Shown: positions 24,359-33,955, counted from the stretch's first letter. The stretch is DNA of 64,000 nucleotides from Streptosporangium sp. NBC_01755 (GCF_035917995.1 NZ_CP109131.1:6944001-7008000); one strand, 5' to 3'. Numbers and translations: made by a program. The notes: generated from the sequence alone by a model not told the origin.

Positions 24359-25858
24359 TCAACTGCCACTCTCCTGGGCGGTGTTGAGGACGCGCACGCC
24401 GCGGAAGAGCGCCGACGGGCAGCCGTGGCTGACCGGGGCGACCTGGCCAGGTTGCCCCTTACCGCAGTTGAACGCCCCGCCGAGCACGTACGTCTGCGGC
24501 CCGCCGACCGCCGCCATCGACCGCCAGAAGTCGGTGGTCGTGGCCTGGTAGGCGACGTCGCGCAACTGCCCGGCGAGCCTGCCGTTCTTGATCAGATAAA
24601 ACCGCTGGCCGGTGAACTGGAAATTGTAACGCTGCATGTCGATGGACCAGCTCTTGTCGCCCACCACGTAGATGCCCCGGTCGACGCCGGAGATCAGTTC
24701 CTCGGTGGTGGGGCCGTCGGGTGCCGGTCGCAGTGACACGTTCGCCATGCGCTGGATCGGGGTGTTGCCGGGGGAGTCGGCGAAGGCACAGCCGTTGGAG
24801 GCGCCCAGGCCCTTCAGCAGTGCCATCCGCCGGTCGAGCTGGTAGCCGACCAGTACGCCGCCGGAGACGATGTCGAACTCCCTGGTCGCAACCCCCTCGT
24901 CGTCGTAGCCGATCGTGGCCAGGCCGTGCTCGACGGTGCGGTCGCCGACCACGTTCATCACCTGCGAGCCGTACACCAGCTTGCCGAGCTGGTCGAAGGT
25001 GGCGAAGCTCGTCCCGGCGTACGCCGCCTCGTAGCCGAGGGCGCGGTCGAGCTCGGTGGCGTGCCCGACCGACTCGTGGATCGTCAGCCACAGGTTCGAC
25101 GGATCGATCACCAGGTCGTACGGCCCGGCCTCGACGGAGGGGGCCTTGAGCTTCTCCTCAAGGAGTTCGGGAACGCGCGCGAGCTCGCCGGGGAAGTCCC
25201 AGCCGGTGCCGGTGAGGTACTCGTGCCCCCGGCCCGCGGGTGGGGCGAGCGTCCGCATCGAGTCGAAACGGCCGTCCAGCACCCTCATCGCCTGCAACTG
25301 GGGGTGGACGCGCACCCGCTGCTGCGTGGTGGAGGTCCCGGCCGTGTCGGCGTAGAACTTCTGCTCCTTGACCTGCATCAGCGACGCCTGGACGTGGTCC
25401 ACCCTGGGATCTGCCAGCAGGCCGCGTGACCAGTCGGCGAGCAGCGCCGCCTTGTCACGCATCGGCACCTCGAACGGGTCGAGTTCGTAGGAGGAGACCC
25501 AGGTGACGTCGGAGTGAACCGGCTCGGGCGCCAGTTCGACGGGCTCGCGGTTGATCGCCGCGGAGACGAGCGCCACCTCCACCGCCTGCTCGGCGACACG
25601 GGCGGCCGCCTCGGGGGTGAGCTCGATGCCCCCGGCGAAGCCCCAGGTGCCGTTCCTGACGACCCGCACGGCATAACCCAGGGTGTCGGCGTCGATGGAG
25701 CCCTCAAGGGCGGCGTCGGACAGGCGTATGGTCTCTCCGCGGATGCGTTCCAGCCGGAAGTCGGCGTGCTCGGCGCCCAGGTCCCGGGCGCGCTGCAGGG
25801 CCGCGTCCGCCAGCCGCCGCAGCGGCAGGGCGAGAAAGTCGGAATCGATCTGGCGCAT
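24359..25858 (-). CDS. tldD: Metalloprotease TldD
   Basis: 499 residues. The zinc motif is H261-E-SVG-H266 (IHESVGHATELDRAL), followed by the family core PGNTPIQRMANVS and SWSIDMQRYNFQF. Catalytic subunit of TldD/TldE. ATG 25858 is selected since upstream residues are unconserved. It is followed after 62 bp by tldE. No RiPP precursor is seen beside them, so a housekeeping protein-quality role is likelier here. Confidence 0.93.
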   Translation of the reverse strand: MRQIDSDFLALPLRRLADAALQRARDLGAEHADFRLERIRGETIRLSDAALEGSIDADTLGYAVRVVRNGTWGFAGGIELTPEAAARVAEQAVEVALVSAAINREPVELAPEPVHSDVTWVSSYELDPFEVPMRDKAALLADWSRGLLADPRVDHVQASLMQVKEQKFYADTAGTSTTQQRVRVHPQLQAMRVLDGRFDSMRTLAPPAGRGHEYLTGTGWDFPGELARVPELLEEKLKAPSVEAGPYDLVIDPSNLWLTIHESVGHATELDRALGYEAAYAGTSFATFDQLGKLVYGSQVMNVVGDRTVEHGLATIGYDDEGVATREFDIVSGGVLVGYQLDRRMALLKGLGASNGCAFADSPGNTPIQRMANVSLRPAPDGPTTEELISGVDRGIYVVGDKSWSIDMQRYNFQFTGQRFYLIKNGRLAGQLRDVAYQATTTDFWRSMAAVGGPQTYVLGGAFNCGKGQPGQVAPVSHGCPSALFRGVRVLNTAQESGS

Positions 25859-25934
25859 GTCAACGATCCTAACCCTGCGATCTTGTCCTTCCCGGACAAG
25901 AGGGTTACTCCTAAGTAGCCGATACCTTCTGACC

Positions 25935-26639
25935 ATGGCTCGATCTGTTCTCGTAACCGGCGGCAATCGCGGCATCGGCCTCGCGATCGCCCGCGAACTC
26001 GCCCAGGCAGGCGACGCCGTCGCCGTGACCTACCGTTCCGGACAGCCCCCCGAGGGGCTGTTCGGCGTGCGCTGCGATGTGACCAGCACGGCCGACGTGG
26101 ACGCCGCGTTCGCGAAGGTCGAGGCCGAGTACGGCCCGGTCGAGGTGCTCATCGCCAACGCGGGCATCGCCAAGGACACGCTGCTGCCGATGATGAAGGA
26201 GGAGACCTTCACCGATGTCATCGACGCCAACCTGACCGGCGCCTACCGGGTCGCCAAGCGCGCCACCCGCGGCATGCTGCGGCTCAAGCGCGGGCGCATC
26301 GTGCTGATCTCCTCGGTGGTGGCCATGCTCGGCTCGGCGGGGCAGAGCAACTACGCCGCCTCCAAGGCCGGGATGATCGGTTTCGCCCGGTCGGCGGCCA
26401 GGGAACTGGGCTCGCGCAACATCACGGTCAACGTGGTCGCCCCCGGCTTCGTGGAGACCGACATGACGGCCGAACTCGACGAGTCATACCAAGAGCAGAT
26501 CAGAAAGAACATCCCCCTGGGTCGCTACGCCAGCCCTGAGGAGATCGCACGCGTGGTCAGGTTCCTGGCCGGCGAGGACGCCGCCTACATCACCGGGGCT
26601 GTCATCCCCGTTGACGGCGGCCTTGGAATGGGGCACTGA
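25935..26639 (+). CDS. fabG: 3-oxoacyl-ACP reductase FabG
   Basis: 234 residues. NADPH motif TGGNRGIG (8-15), NAG at 74-76, catalytic Ser127, Tyr140 and Lys144 (NYAASKAG), NVVAPGFVETDM. Reduces 3-oxoacyl-ACP in fatty acid elongation. Two bases before the enoyl reductase, as in mycobacterial fabG1(mabA)-inhA, supporting a FAS-II role. The 77-bp gap to the divergent tldD must hold the promoter. Confidence 0.92.
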   Translation: MARSVLVTGGNRGIGLAIARELAQAGDAVAVTYRSGQPPEGLFGVRCDVTSTADVDAAFAKVEAEYGPVEVLIANAGIAKDTLLPMMKEETFTDVIDANLTGAYRVAKRATRGMLRLKRGRIVLISSVVAMLGSAGQSNYAASKAGMIGFARSAARELGSRNITVNVVAPGFVETDMTAELDESYQEQIRKNIPLGRYASPEEIARVVRFLAGEDAAYITGAVIPVDGGLGMGH

Positions 26640-26640
26640 C

Positions 26641-27405
26641 GTGGGAATTCTCGAAGGCAAGCGGCTTCTCGTCACCGGGGTGCTCACCGACTCCTCCATC
26701 GCCTTCTCGGTGGCCAAGCTGGCCCAGCAGGAGGGCGCCCAGATCGTGCTCACCGGTTTCGGCCGGCTCAGCCTGGTCGAGCGCATCGCCAAGCGCCTGC
26801 CGGAGCCGCCGCCGGTGCTGGAGCTCGACGTCACCAGCACCGAGCACCTCGACTCCCTGGCCGACCGGGTCGGCGAGCACCTCGGCGGCCTGGACGGGGT
26901 GGTGCACGCCATCGGCTTCGCCCCCCAGACCGCCCTGGGCGGCAACTTCCTGAACACCTCCTGGGAGGACGTGGCGACCGCCGTCCAGGTCTCCACCTAC
27001 TCGTTCAAGTCGCTCGCGGTGGCCGCGCTCCCGCTCATGAAGGAGGGCGGCGCGATCGTCGGCCTCGACTTCGACGCCACCAAGGCCTGGCCGGTGTACG
27101 ACTGGATGGGGGTGGCCAAGGCCGGCCTGGAGTCCTGCTCCCGCTACCTGGCCCGCGATCTGGGCAAGCACGGCATCCGGGTCAACCTTGTCGCGGCGGG
27201 TCCGCTCCGGACCATGGCCGCCAAGAGCATCCCCGGCTTCGGCGAGTTCGAGGACAGCTGGCCCGCCAAGGCCCCGATCGGCTGGGACGTCAACGACCCG
27301 ATCCCGGCGGCCAAGGCGTGTGTCGCCCTGCTGTCGGACTGGTTCCCCGCCACGACCGGTGAGATCGTCCATGTCGACGGCGGCGTTCACGCCATCGGCG
27401 CCTAA
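26641..27405 (+). CDS. fabI: Enoyl-ACP reductase FabI (InhA-like)
   Basis: 254 residues. The divergent SDR features of enoyl reductases are clear: VTGVLTDSSIAFSVAK for NADH and Tyr153-x6-Lys160 (YDWMGVAKAGLE), as in InhA, plus AAGPLRTMAAKSIPGF. It catalyses the last reduction of each FAS-II cycle. GTG 26641 directly follows the fabG stop, so both are one transcript. By the InhA-type active site it would be expected to bind the isoniazid-NAD adduct class of inhibitors, but that is inference. Confidence 0.94.
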   Translation: MGILEGKRLLVTGVLTDSSIAFSVAKLAQQEGAQIVLTGFGRLSLVERIAKRLPEPPPVLELDVTSTEHLDSLADRVGEHLGGLDGVVHAIGFAPQTALGGNFLNTSWEDVATAVQVSTYSFKSLAVAALPLMKEGGAIVGLDFDATKAWPVYDWMGVAKAGLESCSRYLARDLGKHGIRVNLVAAGPLRTMAAKSIPGFGEFEDSWPAKAPIGWDVNDPIPAAKACVALLSDWFPATTGEIVHVDGGVHAIGA

Positions 27406-27596
27406 CCAGGCCCTGTCCCGCGGGCCGGGCGGTGCCTCGCGGGGCGGGAGGAGCCGCGGCGTTCCGCGGTGACCGACGACGCGGCGGGGCGCCGCCTTCA
27501 CCACCTGGCCGCACAGGTACGACCATCACCGGGGACACACCGCACTTGGAGGCTTCCACCCGCCGGCCGCGTCACCGACCTGCCTGGGCAGTACAC

Positions 27597-28469
27597 CTAG
27601 GCCACCCGGTGATGGCTCGGCGGCACCGGCTCGAAGGGTATCGACTCCTTGACCTTCCGCCTGCTGTACAGCAGGCGGACCGCGAGGATGGCCAGGATGA
27701 GCAGCGCGGTGGTGAGCACGGTACCCACCGTGTCGGACGACCGGCTGGGCGTCACCGGCCGTTCGTTCGACATCTGCCGCTGGAGCTCCTGTATCAGCGG
27801 AGCCGGCCAGAGCAGTTCCACCCGGGGCGCCTCGGCGTCGACCACGGGTGACGGCACCACGGGTGACGGCTCGGAGGCCACCGGTGCGCCCGCGTCGGTC
27901 GCGGGTGTGTCGGCCTCCGGATACGGCGATTGTGAGGGCTTTCGCGTCCGGCCGGTCGGCACTGGTTCCTTCCGCGCGGGCTCGTGGTCGTGGTCGCGTG
28001 AGGGGCTCGGCGACGGCGTGGACAGGGCCGTCCCCTGCGGGAGGGAACTCGCCGACGGGTCCGGGCACTTGGGGGAGGCCGACGCGGACCGGCAGGCATC
28101 GGCGGGATCTCCGGGACGCGGCACGTCGCCGGAGGGAGTCTCCTCTCCCGTCGTGGGGGGAGCGTCGGTGGCCGAGGTGTCCGGTGCCTGTGTCGCCCTC
28201 TTGGTGTCGGCGGGCGTCTGAGCCGTGGTGGCGACGGTGTCGTCGTCGGCGGGCGAGGATGAGAGCGGGGAGGTGTCGCCCGTGAGGCTGCTCACCACGT
28301 TGTCCACGGTCCGGCAGATCCCGCCCGTCACGGTGCCCAGGAGCCCTCCGTGATCGCAGTCGTTCACCTGCGTGACGGCACTCGCCCGAGCGGTGTCCAC
28401 CGATCCGGCCGCCGGGATCCCGCTGCCCAGCACCAGCGCCAGGGCGCCTGCCGACATCGCGGTTCGCAC
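27597..28469 (-). CDS. Secreted, membrane-anchored Pro/Ser/Thr-rich protein
   Basis: 290 residues from GTG 28469, preceded by GGAAGGGAG; ATG 28502 is the alternative. N-terminal signal peptide (AMSAGALALVLGSGIPAAG), a short Cys-bearing part with CDHGGLLGTVTGGIC, ~150 residues of low-complexity Pro/Ser/Thr/Asp, then a C-terminal membrane helix TVLTTALLILAILAVRLLY followed by basic residues. This is the layout of a wall-spanning stalk or receptor anchored in the membrane. Family unknown. Confidence 0.72.
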   Translation of the reverse strand: MRTAMSAGALALVLGSGIPAAGSVDTARASAVTQVNDCDHGGLLGTVTGGICRTVDNVVSSLTGDTSPLSSSPADDDTVATTAQTPADTKRATQAPDTSATDAPPTTGEETPSGDVPRPGDPADACRSASASPKCPDPSASSLPQGTALSTPSPSPSRDHDHEPARKEPVPTGRTRKPSQSPYPEADTPATDAGAPVASEPSPVVPSPVVDAEAPRVELLWPAPLIQELQRQMSNERPVTPSRSSDTVGTVLTTALLILAILAVRLLYSRRKVKESIPFEPVPPSHHRVA

Positions 28470-28488
28470 TCGTCTCCCTTCCCCGGAT

Positions 28489-28521
28489 CGGATGTCGGCC
28501 ATGGTGTCCTGCCGACATCCG
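28489..28521. promoter_or_regulatory. 11-bp perfect inverted repeat upstream of the secreted protein
   Basis: CGGATGTCGGC (28489-28499) and GCCGACATCCG (28511-28521) around an 11-nt spacer. It covers the alternative ATG 28502 and lies just upstream of the ribosome site for GTG 28469. It can be a regulator's operator or an mRNA hairpin. Confidence 0.5.
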
Positions 28522-28643
28522 GGTGCCCCACCACCTGTTCGACAGTCTTGTGGGGAGGCCCGGTTTTTTCACGGAAAGTTGCTATTCGGTATCGAGTAGT
28601 GATACGCGAGGCGAATTCTCGTTCGGTTTCCGTCCGGGGTGCC

Positions 28644-29588
28644 TCAGTCGGCCGACACGTCGTCGAGTGCTTCCCTGATCTCCACCGGCAATGTCAGATC
28701 CTCGGCCTGGAGCACCCCGGACAGCTGCGAGTGGGTGCGGGCGCCGACGATGGCGGAGGCCACCCCCGGCTGGTCGCGTACCCACGACAGGGCCACCGAC
28801 AGCGGTGAGACGCCGAGCCCTTCGGCGGCGGTCGTCACCGACTCCACGACCCGGCGGCACCGCTCGTCGAGGTAGGGCATGACGAAATCGGCGAAGTGCG
28901 GGGTCGCGGCCCGAGAGTCGGCGGGGATGCCCGTGCGGTACTTGCCGGTGAGGACCCCGCGCCCGAGCGGCGACCAGGCGAGCACCCCGGCGCCGACATA
29001 CTCGGCGGCGGGGATCAGCTCGCGCTCGGCCTCTCTGGCCAGGAGCGAGTACTCGACCTGGGCCGCGACGATCGGCACCCGCCCTGGAACCGCACGCTGC
29101 CCCGCGGCGGCGGTCGCCAGCTGCCAGCCCGCGTAGTCGCACACCCCGGCGTACGCGGCCCGCCCGGAGGACACGATCGCGTCCACGGCGGCCAGGGTCT
29201 CCTCCAGCGGGACGTCGGGATCGAAGGCGTGCAGCTGCCACAGGTCGACCTCGTTGACGCCCAGGCGGGTCAGGGAGGCGTCGATCGCGGCGACCAGATG
29301 CTTCCTGGAGGCGTCACGGGGTCTGCGCCCGGCCGGGGTGAGCACGGCCTTGGTGGACAGCACCAGCTCCGAACGCGGCACCGAGTCGCGCAGCAGCCGC
29401 CCGAGCAACCGCTCGGCGTCGCCGCCCGTGTAGACGTCGGCGGTGTCGATGAGCGTGCCACCGGCCTCGGCGAACATGCGAAGCTGCGCCGCGGCCTCCT
29501 CGGCGCCGGTGTCACGCCCCCACGTCATCGTCCCCAGTCCCAGGCGGGACACCGACAAGCCGCTCCGGCCCACATAGCGCTGCTCCAT
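28644..29588 (-). CDS. Aldo/keto reductase
   Basis: 314 residues of the AKR barrel. Catalytic tetrad visible: Asp48 and Tyr53 (LIDTADVYTGG), Lys80 (LVLSTKAV), His120 (WQLHAFDP). NADPH site near the C-terminus: SAIVGARTHSQL. Close to the YghZ/Tas-like branch that reduces methylglyoxal and other carbonyls. Divergent from the phosphatase gene at 29654. Substrate not deducible. Confidence 0.88.
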   Translation of the reverse strand: MEQRYVGRSGLSVSRLGLGTMTWGRDTGAEEAAAQLRMFAEAGGTLIDTADVYTGGDAERLLGRLLRDSVPRSELVLSTKAVLTPAGRRPRDASRKHLVAAIDASLTRLGVNEVDLWQLHAFDPDVPLEETLAAVDAIVSSGRAAYAGVCDYAGWQLATAAAGQRAVPGRVPIVAAQVEYSLLAREAERELIPAAEYVGAGVLAWSPLGRGVLTGKYRTGIPADSRAATPHFADFVMPYLDERCRRVVESVTTAAEGLGVSPLSVALSWVRDQPGVASAIVGARTHSQLSGVLQAEDLTLPVEIREALDDVSAD

Positions 29589-29653
29589 GATCCGGCCAGA
29601 TTACCGCCCGGCCCCTTAAAAGTAGTGGAGTGAGGGCTGCAAGACTTGCCCGC

Positions 29654-30355
29654 GTGACGACCTTGTTGCTGGCCAGACACGGCCTTACCCACCTCACCGG
29701 TCCGGTCCTCGCGGGCTGGACCCCGGATGTTCACCTCAGCGACGCGGGACAGGCCCAGGCGAAGGCCCTCGCCGCCCGGCTGACCTCGCTGGAGCTCGAC
29801 GCGATCGTCTCCAGCCCGCTGGAACGCTGTCAGGAGACCGCGCAGGCGGTCGCCGAGGGGCGAGGGGAGGCGGAGGTGCTGACCGATGAGCGCTTCGGCG
29901 AGTGCCGCTACGGTGACTGGACGGGCCGCCCGATCGCCGAACTCGTCAAGGACCCTCTCTGGCCGGTGGTGCAGGCCCATCCGAGCGCGGTGACGTTCCC
30001 CGGGGGAGAGTTCCTGCCGGCCGTCCAGTACCGCGCGGTGGCGGCGGTCAGGGAATGGAACGAGCGTCTCGGCCCGAAGGCGGTCTACCTCGTCTGCAGC
30101 CACGGAGACGTGATCAAGGCCATCGTGGCCGACGCCATGGGTCTGCATCTGGACCAGTTCCAACGGATAGTCGCTGATCCGGCCTCGCTCACCGTCATTC
30201 GCTACACCCCCTTGCGCCCTTTCGTGCTCAGGCTCAACGACACGGGCGGAGATGTGGCCGGATTGCGCCTCGCGGAGGGTTCGGAAGGCGAGGACGGGGG
30301 AGAAAATCCCACCGGGAGTGATGCCGCAGTCGGCGGCGGATCCGGGACCACGTAA
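29654..30355 (+). CDS. Histidine phosphatase, MSMEG_4193 family
   Basis: 233 residues. Starts MTTLLLARHGLTH with the phospho-accepting His9 in RHG; the second catalytic His is in LVCSHGDVIKA. The family (TIGR03848) is an actinobacterial phosphatase found with DUF3090, the SCO1664 family and mshC, exactly as here. The C-terminal ~30 residues are Gly/Glu-rich and unstructured. GTG 29654 is chosen; GTG 29630 would add eight residues before the conserved start. Substrate unknown. Confidence 0.87.
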   Translation: MTTLLLARHGLTHLTGPVLAGWTPDVHLSDAGQAQAKALAARLTSLELDAIVSSPLERCQETAQAVAEGRGEAEVLTDERFGECRYGDWTGRPIAELVKDPLWPVVQAHPSAVTFPGGEFLPAVQYRAVAAVREWNERLGPKAVYLVCSHGDVIKAIVADAMGLHLDQFQRIVADPASLTVIRYTPLRPFVLRLNDTGGDVAGLRLAEGSEGEDGGENPTGSDAAVGGGSGTT

Positions 30356-30364
30356 GGTCGGGCT

Positions 30365-30937
30365 ATGCCGGTCTTCGACTACGATCCACCCGAGAGATTC
30401 GTGGCCGGTGCCGTGGGGCAACCGGGATCACGAACCTTCTTCCTTCAGGCGCGGGGGCAGGGCAGGCTGACCACCGTGGCGCTGGAGAAGTTCCAGGTCG
30501 CCGCACTGGCAGACCGCCTCGACCAGCTGCTCGACGAGGTGCTGCGGCGTGGTGAGGCCGACGCCCCGGTGCCCGCCGTCGCTCCGGCCGCGCCGGCCGA
30601 CAACGCCCCTCTCGACGTGCCGATCAGTGAGGACTTCCGCGTCGGCACCATGGCCCTGGCCTGGGACTCCGAGGCCGCCCAGGTGGTCATCGAGGCACAG
30701 GAGGCCGGGGTCGAGGAGGAGTTCGAGCCGTCCACGCTCGCCGAGCCCACGGCACTGCGTGTGCACATCAGCCCAGACGCTGCCAGGGCCTTCACCAAGC
30801 GGGCCATGGCACTGGTCGCCGCCGGGCGCCCGCCCTGCCCGCTCTGCGCCCAGCCTCTCGATGCCGAAGGGCATATTTGTGTGCGGCTCAACGGTTACCG
30901 GGGTAGTAGCGCTTCATCTGGTGGAGGAGGCGAATGA
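30365..30937 (+). CDS. DUF3090 family protein
   Basis: 190 residues. N-terminus MPVFDYDPPERFVAGAVGQP and RTFFLQARGQGRLT are diagnostic for DUF3090 (TIGR03847). The C-terminus has a zinc-ribbon-like pattern CPLCAQPL ... GHIC. Function unknown. Nine bp after the phosphatase and overlapping the next gene by ATGA, so it forms a tight unit with both neighbours. Confidence 0.9.
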   Translation: MPVFDYDPPERFVAGAVGQPGSRTFFLQARGQGRLTTVALEKFQVAALADRLDQLLDEVLRRGEADAPVPAVAPAAPADNAPLDVPISEDFRVGTMALAWDSEAAQVVIEAQEAGVEEEFEPSTLAEPTALRVHISPDAARAFTKRAMALVAAGRPPCPLCAQPLDAEGHICVRLNGYRGSSASSGGGGE

Positions 30938-31695
30938 GCGCTGAGAGCGAGCCGACGCTGAGTGCGGTGCCGGCCACGGGGCTGGATGACGAGACCGCGA
31001 TGCGTCTGCTCCGTGACGGCCGGTTGGATGTGGCGGGTCGCCTGGTCGAGGCGACCAACATGACGCTTTACTGTTCGGTCCGGCTCGGTGAGCTCGCGGC
31101 GGCCTGCGTGTACAAGCCGGTACGGGGTGAGCGCCCGCTCTGGGACTTCCCCGACGGAACCCTGGCTGCTCGCGAGGTCGCCGCCTACGAGGTCTCCGCG
31201 GCGATCGGCTGGCGGATCGTGCCGCCCACCGTCTACCGGGACGGCCCGTTCGGCCCGGGAATGTGCCAGCTCTGGATCGACACCGACCCCGAGGTCGACC
31301 TGATGGTGCTGATCCGCAGCCGCCAGCCCTCGCTGCGGCGGATGGCCGTCTTCGACGCCGTCGTCAACAACGCCGACCGTAAAGGGGGCCACCTGCTGCC
31401 GCTCGCCGACGGCCATGTCTACGGGGTTGACCACGGGGTCTCCTTCTCCGCCGAGGACAAGCTCCGCACCGTGCTCTGGCAGTGGCGCGGCAAGCCCCTG
31501 TCTCGCGAGGCCATGAACGTCCTGACCCGCCTCGAACGCGACCTGGAGCAGGGGCGGCTCGGCCGCCGCCTCCGGGAACTCCTCACTCTCCCCGAGGTTG
31601 AGGCCACCTGGTCACGGGTCCGCAGGCTCCTTGACACCGGCCTGCACCCCCTCCCCTCCAAGGAGTGGCCGGCCCTCCCGTGGCCGCCGATCTGA
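30934..31695 (+). CDS. SCO1664 family protein (PI3/PI4-kinase-like fold)
   Basis: 253 residues. YKPVRGERPLWDFPDGTLA (Lys for nucleotide), FDAVVNNADRKGGHLL (catalytic-loop-like Asp/Asn) and YGVDHGVSFS (metal Asp) match the SCO1664/TIGR03843 family, distantly kinase-like. Together with the two preceding genes it forms the conserved block upstream of mshC. The biochemical role is not established. Confidence 0.88.
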   Translation: MSAESEPTLSAVPATGLDDETAMRLLRDGRLDVAGRLVEATNMTLYCSVRLGELAAACVYKPVRGERPLWDFPDGTLAAREVAAYEVSAAIGWRIVPPTVYRDGPFGPGMCQLWIDTDPEVDLMVLIRSRQPSLRRMAVFDAVVNNADRKGGHLLPLADGHVYGVDHGVSFSAEDKLRTVLWQWRGKPLSREAMNVLTRLERDLEQGRLGRRLRELLTLPEVEATWSRVRRLLDTGLHPLPSKEWPALPWPPI

Positions 31696-31787
31696 GTTCC
31701 CGCGCGGTGGAGATCGCGACCTCGGACTTCTCGCCGGCGAAGGACCCCGATCCGAGCCCGCTCGCGGCGGGGGCGTAGCCTCCGGGC

Positions 31788-32516
31788 ATGTGCACGGTTG
31801 TCGTCAGCATCGATCCGAGCGCGGAGATCCCCCTGATCGTGGTCGGGGTGCGCGATGAGTTCACCGGCCGGCCCTGGGTTCCTCCGGCGGGACACTGGCA
31901 CGAGGACCGGCCCGGCCTGATCGGCGGCCGAGACCTTCAGGGGGGCGGAACCTGGCTGGCCGTCGACCCCCGGGCCAGGAGGGTTGGGGCCCTTCTCAAC
32001 GGGCGCGGTGTGCTCGCCCCGGAGGAGACGCGCCGCTCACGGGGCGACCTCCCGCTCCTGGCGGCGGCCGGAGGCGGGCCGGTGGAGAGCGACCTCGGCC
32101 GCTACGACCCCTTCCACCTGCTGCGGGCCGATCCCGCCGGGGCCTGCCTGTGGCACTGGGACGGGGCCGCGCTGGAGCGAGACGTCCTTCCTCCGGGAAC
32201 CCACATGATCGTAAACAGCGGCTGGGAACGCGGTGCGGAGAACGAGCGCGTCGCGTTCTTCCGCCCCCTGTTCGCCAAGGCCGGCCGCCCCTCGGAGCTT
32301 GACGGCCCCTGGGAGGAGTGGCGGGAACTCGCCACCGGGGCAGGGGTTCCCCCGGAGGACCCCCGGACCATGATCATCTATCATGAGCTGCCCGACGGGC
32401 GGATCTTCGGCTCCCTTTCCGTCACCCTGCTCGCCCTGGCGCCGGGCGGTATCCGCTACGACTTCACCGCCGCTCCCCGTGATCCGGGTGCCTTCCGCGA
32501 AGTTCTCATGGAATGA
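31788..32516 (+). CDS. NRDE/TANGO2-family protein
   Basis: 242 residues. Begins MCTVVVSIDP, with Cys2 next to the initiator Met as in Ntn-type hydrolases of this family; VRDEFTGRPW is the NRDE motif and GGTWLAVDPRARRVGALLN follows. TANGO2-like proteins are poorly defined; links to haem or lipid handling are reported for relatives. Lies in the mycothiol gene block but 92 bp from its neighbours. Confidence 0.82.
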   Translation: MCTVVVSIDPSAEIPLIVVGVRDEFTGRPWVPPAGHWHEDRPGLIGGRDLQGGGTWLAVDPRARRVGALLNGRGVLAPEETRRSRGDLPLLAAAGGGPVESDLGRYDPFHLLRADPAGACLWHWDGAALERDVLPPGTHMIVNSGWERGAENERVAFFRPLFAKAGRPSELDGPWEEWRELATGAGVPPEDPRTMIIYHELPDGRIFGSLSVTLLALAPGGIRYDFTAAPRDPGAFREVLME

Positions 32517-32606
32517 TCTGGGCCGCTCGCGGAGTTGAGACGAATGCCTCTGTATCCACCACTCCGAGCCGATCGGGGTGGTCTGTCTGCTCGATAGGCT
32601 CACTTT

Positions 32607-33830
32607 ATGAGATCGTGGTCTGCGCCGAAGGTTCCTCGGCTTCCCGGTGGCGGTGTCCCGCTGCGGCTTTTCGACACCGCCATGCGAGATGTCGTCCCCA
32701 CAAAGCCGGGTCCCACAGCACGGATGTACGTCTGCGGCATCACGCCCTACGACGCCACCCATCTGGGCCACGCCAACACCTACCTCGCCTTTGACCTGGT
32801 CAATCGGGCCTGGCGGGATGCCGGGCACGAGGTGCACTTCACCCAGAACGCCACGGATGTCGACGACCCCCTGCTGGAGCGCGCGGAGCAGACCGGCATC
32901 GACTGGCGTGACCTGGCCGAGCGCGAGATCGAGCTGTTCCGGTCGGACATGGAGGCGCTGCGCATCCTCCCGCCGCGCGACTACGTCGCCGTGACCGAGG
33001 TGATCGATCAGGTCGCGGACCTGATCGCGTTGTTGCGCGACAAGGGCGCCACCTACGACCTGGAAGGCGACGTCTACTTCGACGCGGCCGCGGCCCCCAA
33101 GTTCGGTGCCGTCTCCGGTTACCCGGAGGAGCGAATGCTCGACCTGTTCGGCGAGCGCGGAGGGGATCCGGAGCGTCCGGGCAAGAAGCACCCGCTCGAC
33201 TGGCTGCTCTGGCGTGCGGAGCGCCCGGGGGAGCCGTCCTGGCCCTCGCCGTTCGGTCAGGGAAGGCCCGGCTGGCACATCGAGTGCACCGCGATCGCTC
33301 TGGCGAACCTGTCCAGTGGCTTCGACGTCGCCGGCGGAGGCTCCGACCTGATCTTCCCGCACCACGAGTGCGGCGCCCACGAGGGCCACGTGGCGTGTGG
33401 TGAGTGGCCTTTCGCCAGGGCCTACGTGCACGCGGGCATGGTCGCCCTGGAGGGCGAGAAGATGTCCAAGTCGAAGGGCAACCTGGTTTTCGTCTCCCGC
33501 CTGCGCGGGGAGACCGACCCGATGGCCATCCGGCTGGCCCTGCTGGCGCACCACTACCGCTCCGACTGGGAGTGGACCTCCGGCCAGCTTGCCTCGGCGG
33601 AGGTGCGGCTGGCGCGCTGGCGCTCGGCGGTGGGCCTGCAGACCGGCCCCGACGCCGGTGTCGTGCTCGACAGGGTCCGCGCCCGGATGGCCGACGATCT
33701 GGATGCTCCCGGCGCGCTCGCGGTCATCGACGACTGGGCCGAGCGTGCCCTGTCGGAGGGCGGCAGCGACCCCGGCGCGCCGGTCCTTGTCGGGCGGATC
33801 GCGGACGCGCTGCTCGGAGTCGCGCTCTGA
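32607..33830 (+). CDS. mshC: Mycothiol cysteine ligase MshC
   Basis: 407 residues, homologous to cysteinyl-tRNA synthetase but without the tRNA-binding end. Cys43 and later Cys227/His252 region form the zinc site for cysteine; THLGHANTY (51-59) is the HIGH motif and KMSKS is at 285-289. It joins cysteine to GlcN-inositol with ATP in mycothiol synthesis. The upstream MSMEG_4193-DUF3090-SCO1664 set confirms MshC rather than CysS. Confidence 0.96.
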   Translation: MRSWSAPKVPRLPGGGVPLRLFDTAMRDVVPTKPGPTARMYVCGITPYDATHLGHANTYLAFDLVNRAWRDAGHEVHFTQNATDVDDPLLERAEQTGIDWRDLAEREIELFRSDMEALRILPPRDYVAVTEVIDQVADLIALLRDKGATYDLEGDVYFDAAAAPKFGAVSGYPEERMLDLFGERGGDPERPGKKHPLDWLLWRAERPGEPSWPSPFGQGRPGWHIECTAIALANLSSGFDVAGGGSDLIFPHHECGAHEGHVACGEWPFARAYVHAGMVALEGEKMSKSKGNLVFVSRLRGETDPMAIRLALLAHHYRSDWEWTSGQLASAEVRLARWRSAVGLQTGPDAGVVLDRVRARMADDLDAPGALAVIDDWAERALSEGGSDPGAPVLVGRIADALLGVAL

Positions 33831-33955
33831 AGGGCCTTTCGAGGACCAGTCGCGCTCTCTGGGCCTTTCGGCCTTTCGGGGACGGGGGCGCCCGTGTGTG
33901 CCTTCTGGCGCCGCTCGGGGGCTCTCAGCCGCGTTGAGGGCTGCTCTGGACGGGC

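Noticed and set aside
22359..25860. TldD/TldE as maturation proteases of a local RiPP
   Set aside because: No precursor peptide or other RiPP enzyme is beside them; they are widespread housekeeping genes in actinobacteria.
32607..33830. Cysteinyl-tRNA synthetase
   Set aside because: Shorter than CysS at the C-terminus and located after the MSMEG_4193/DUF3090/SCO1664 block that marks mshC.
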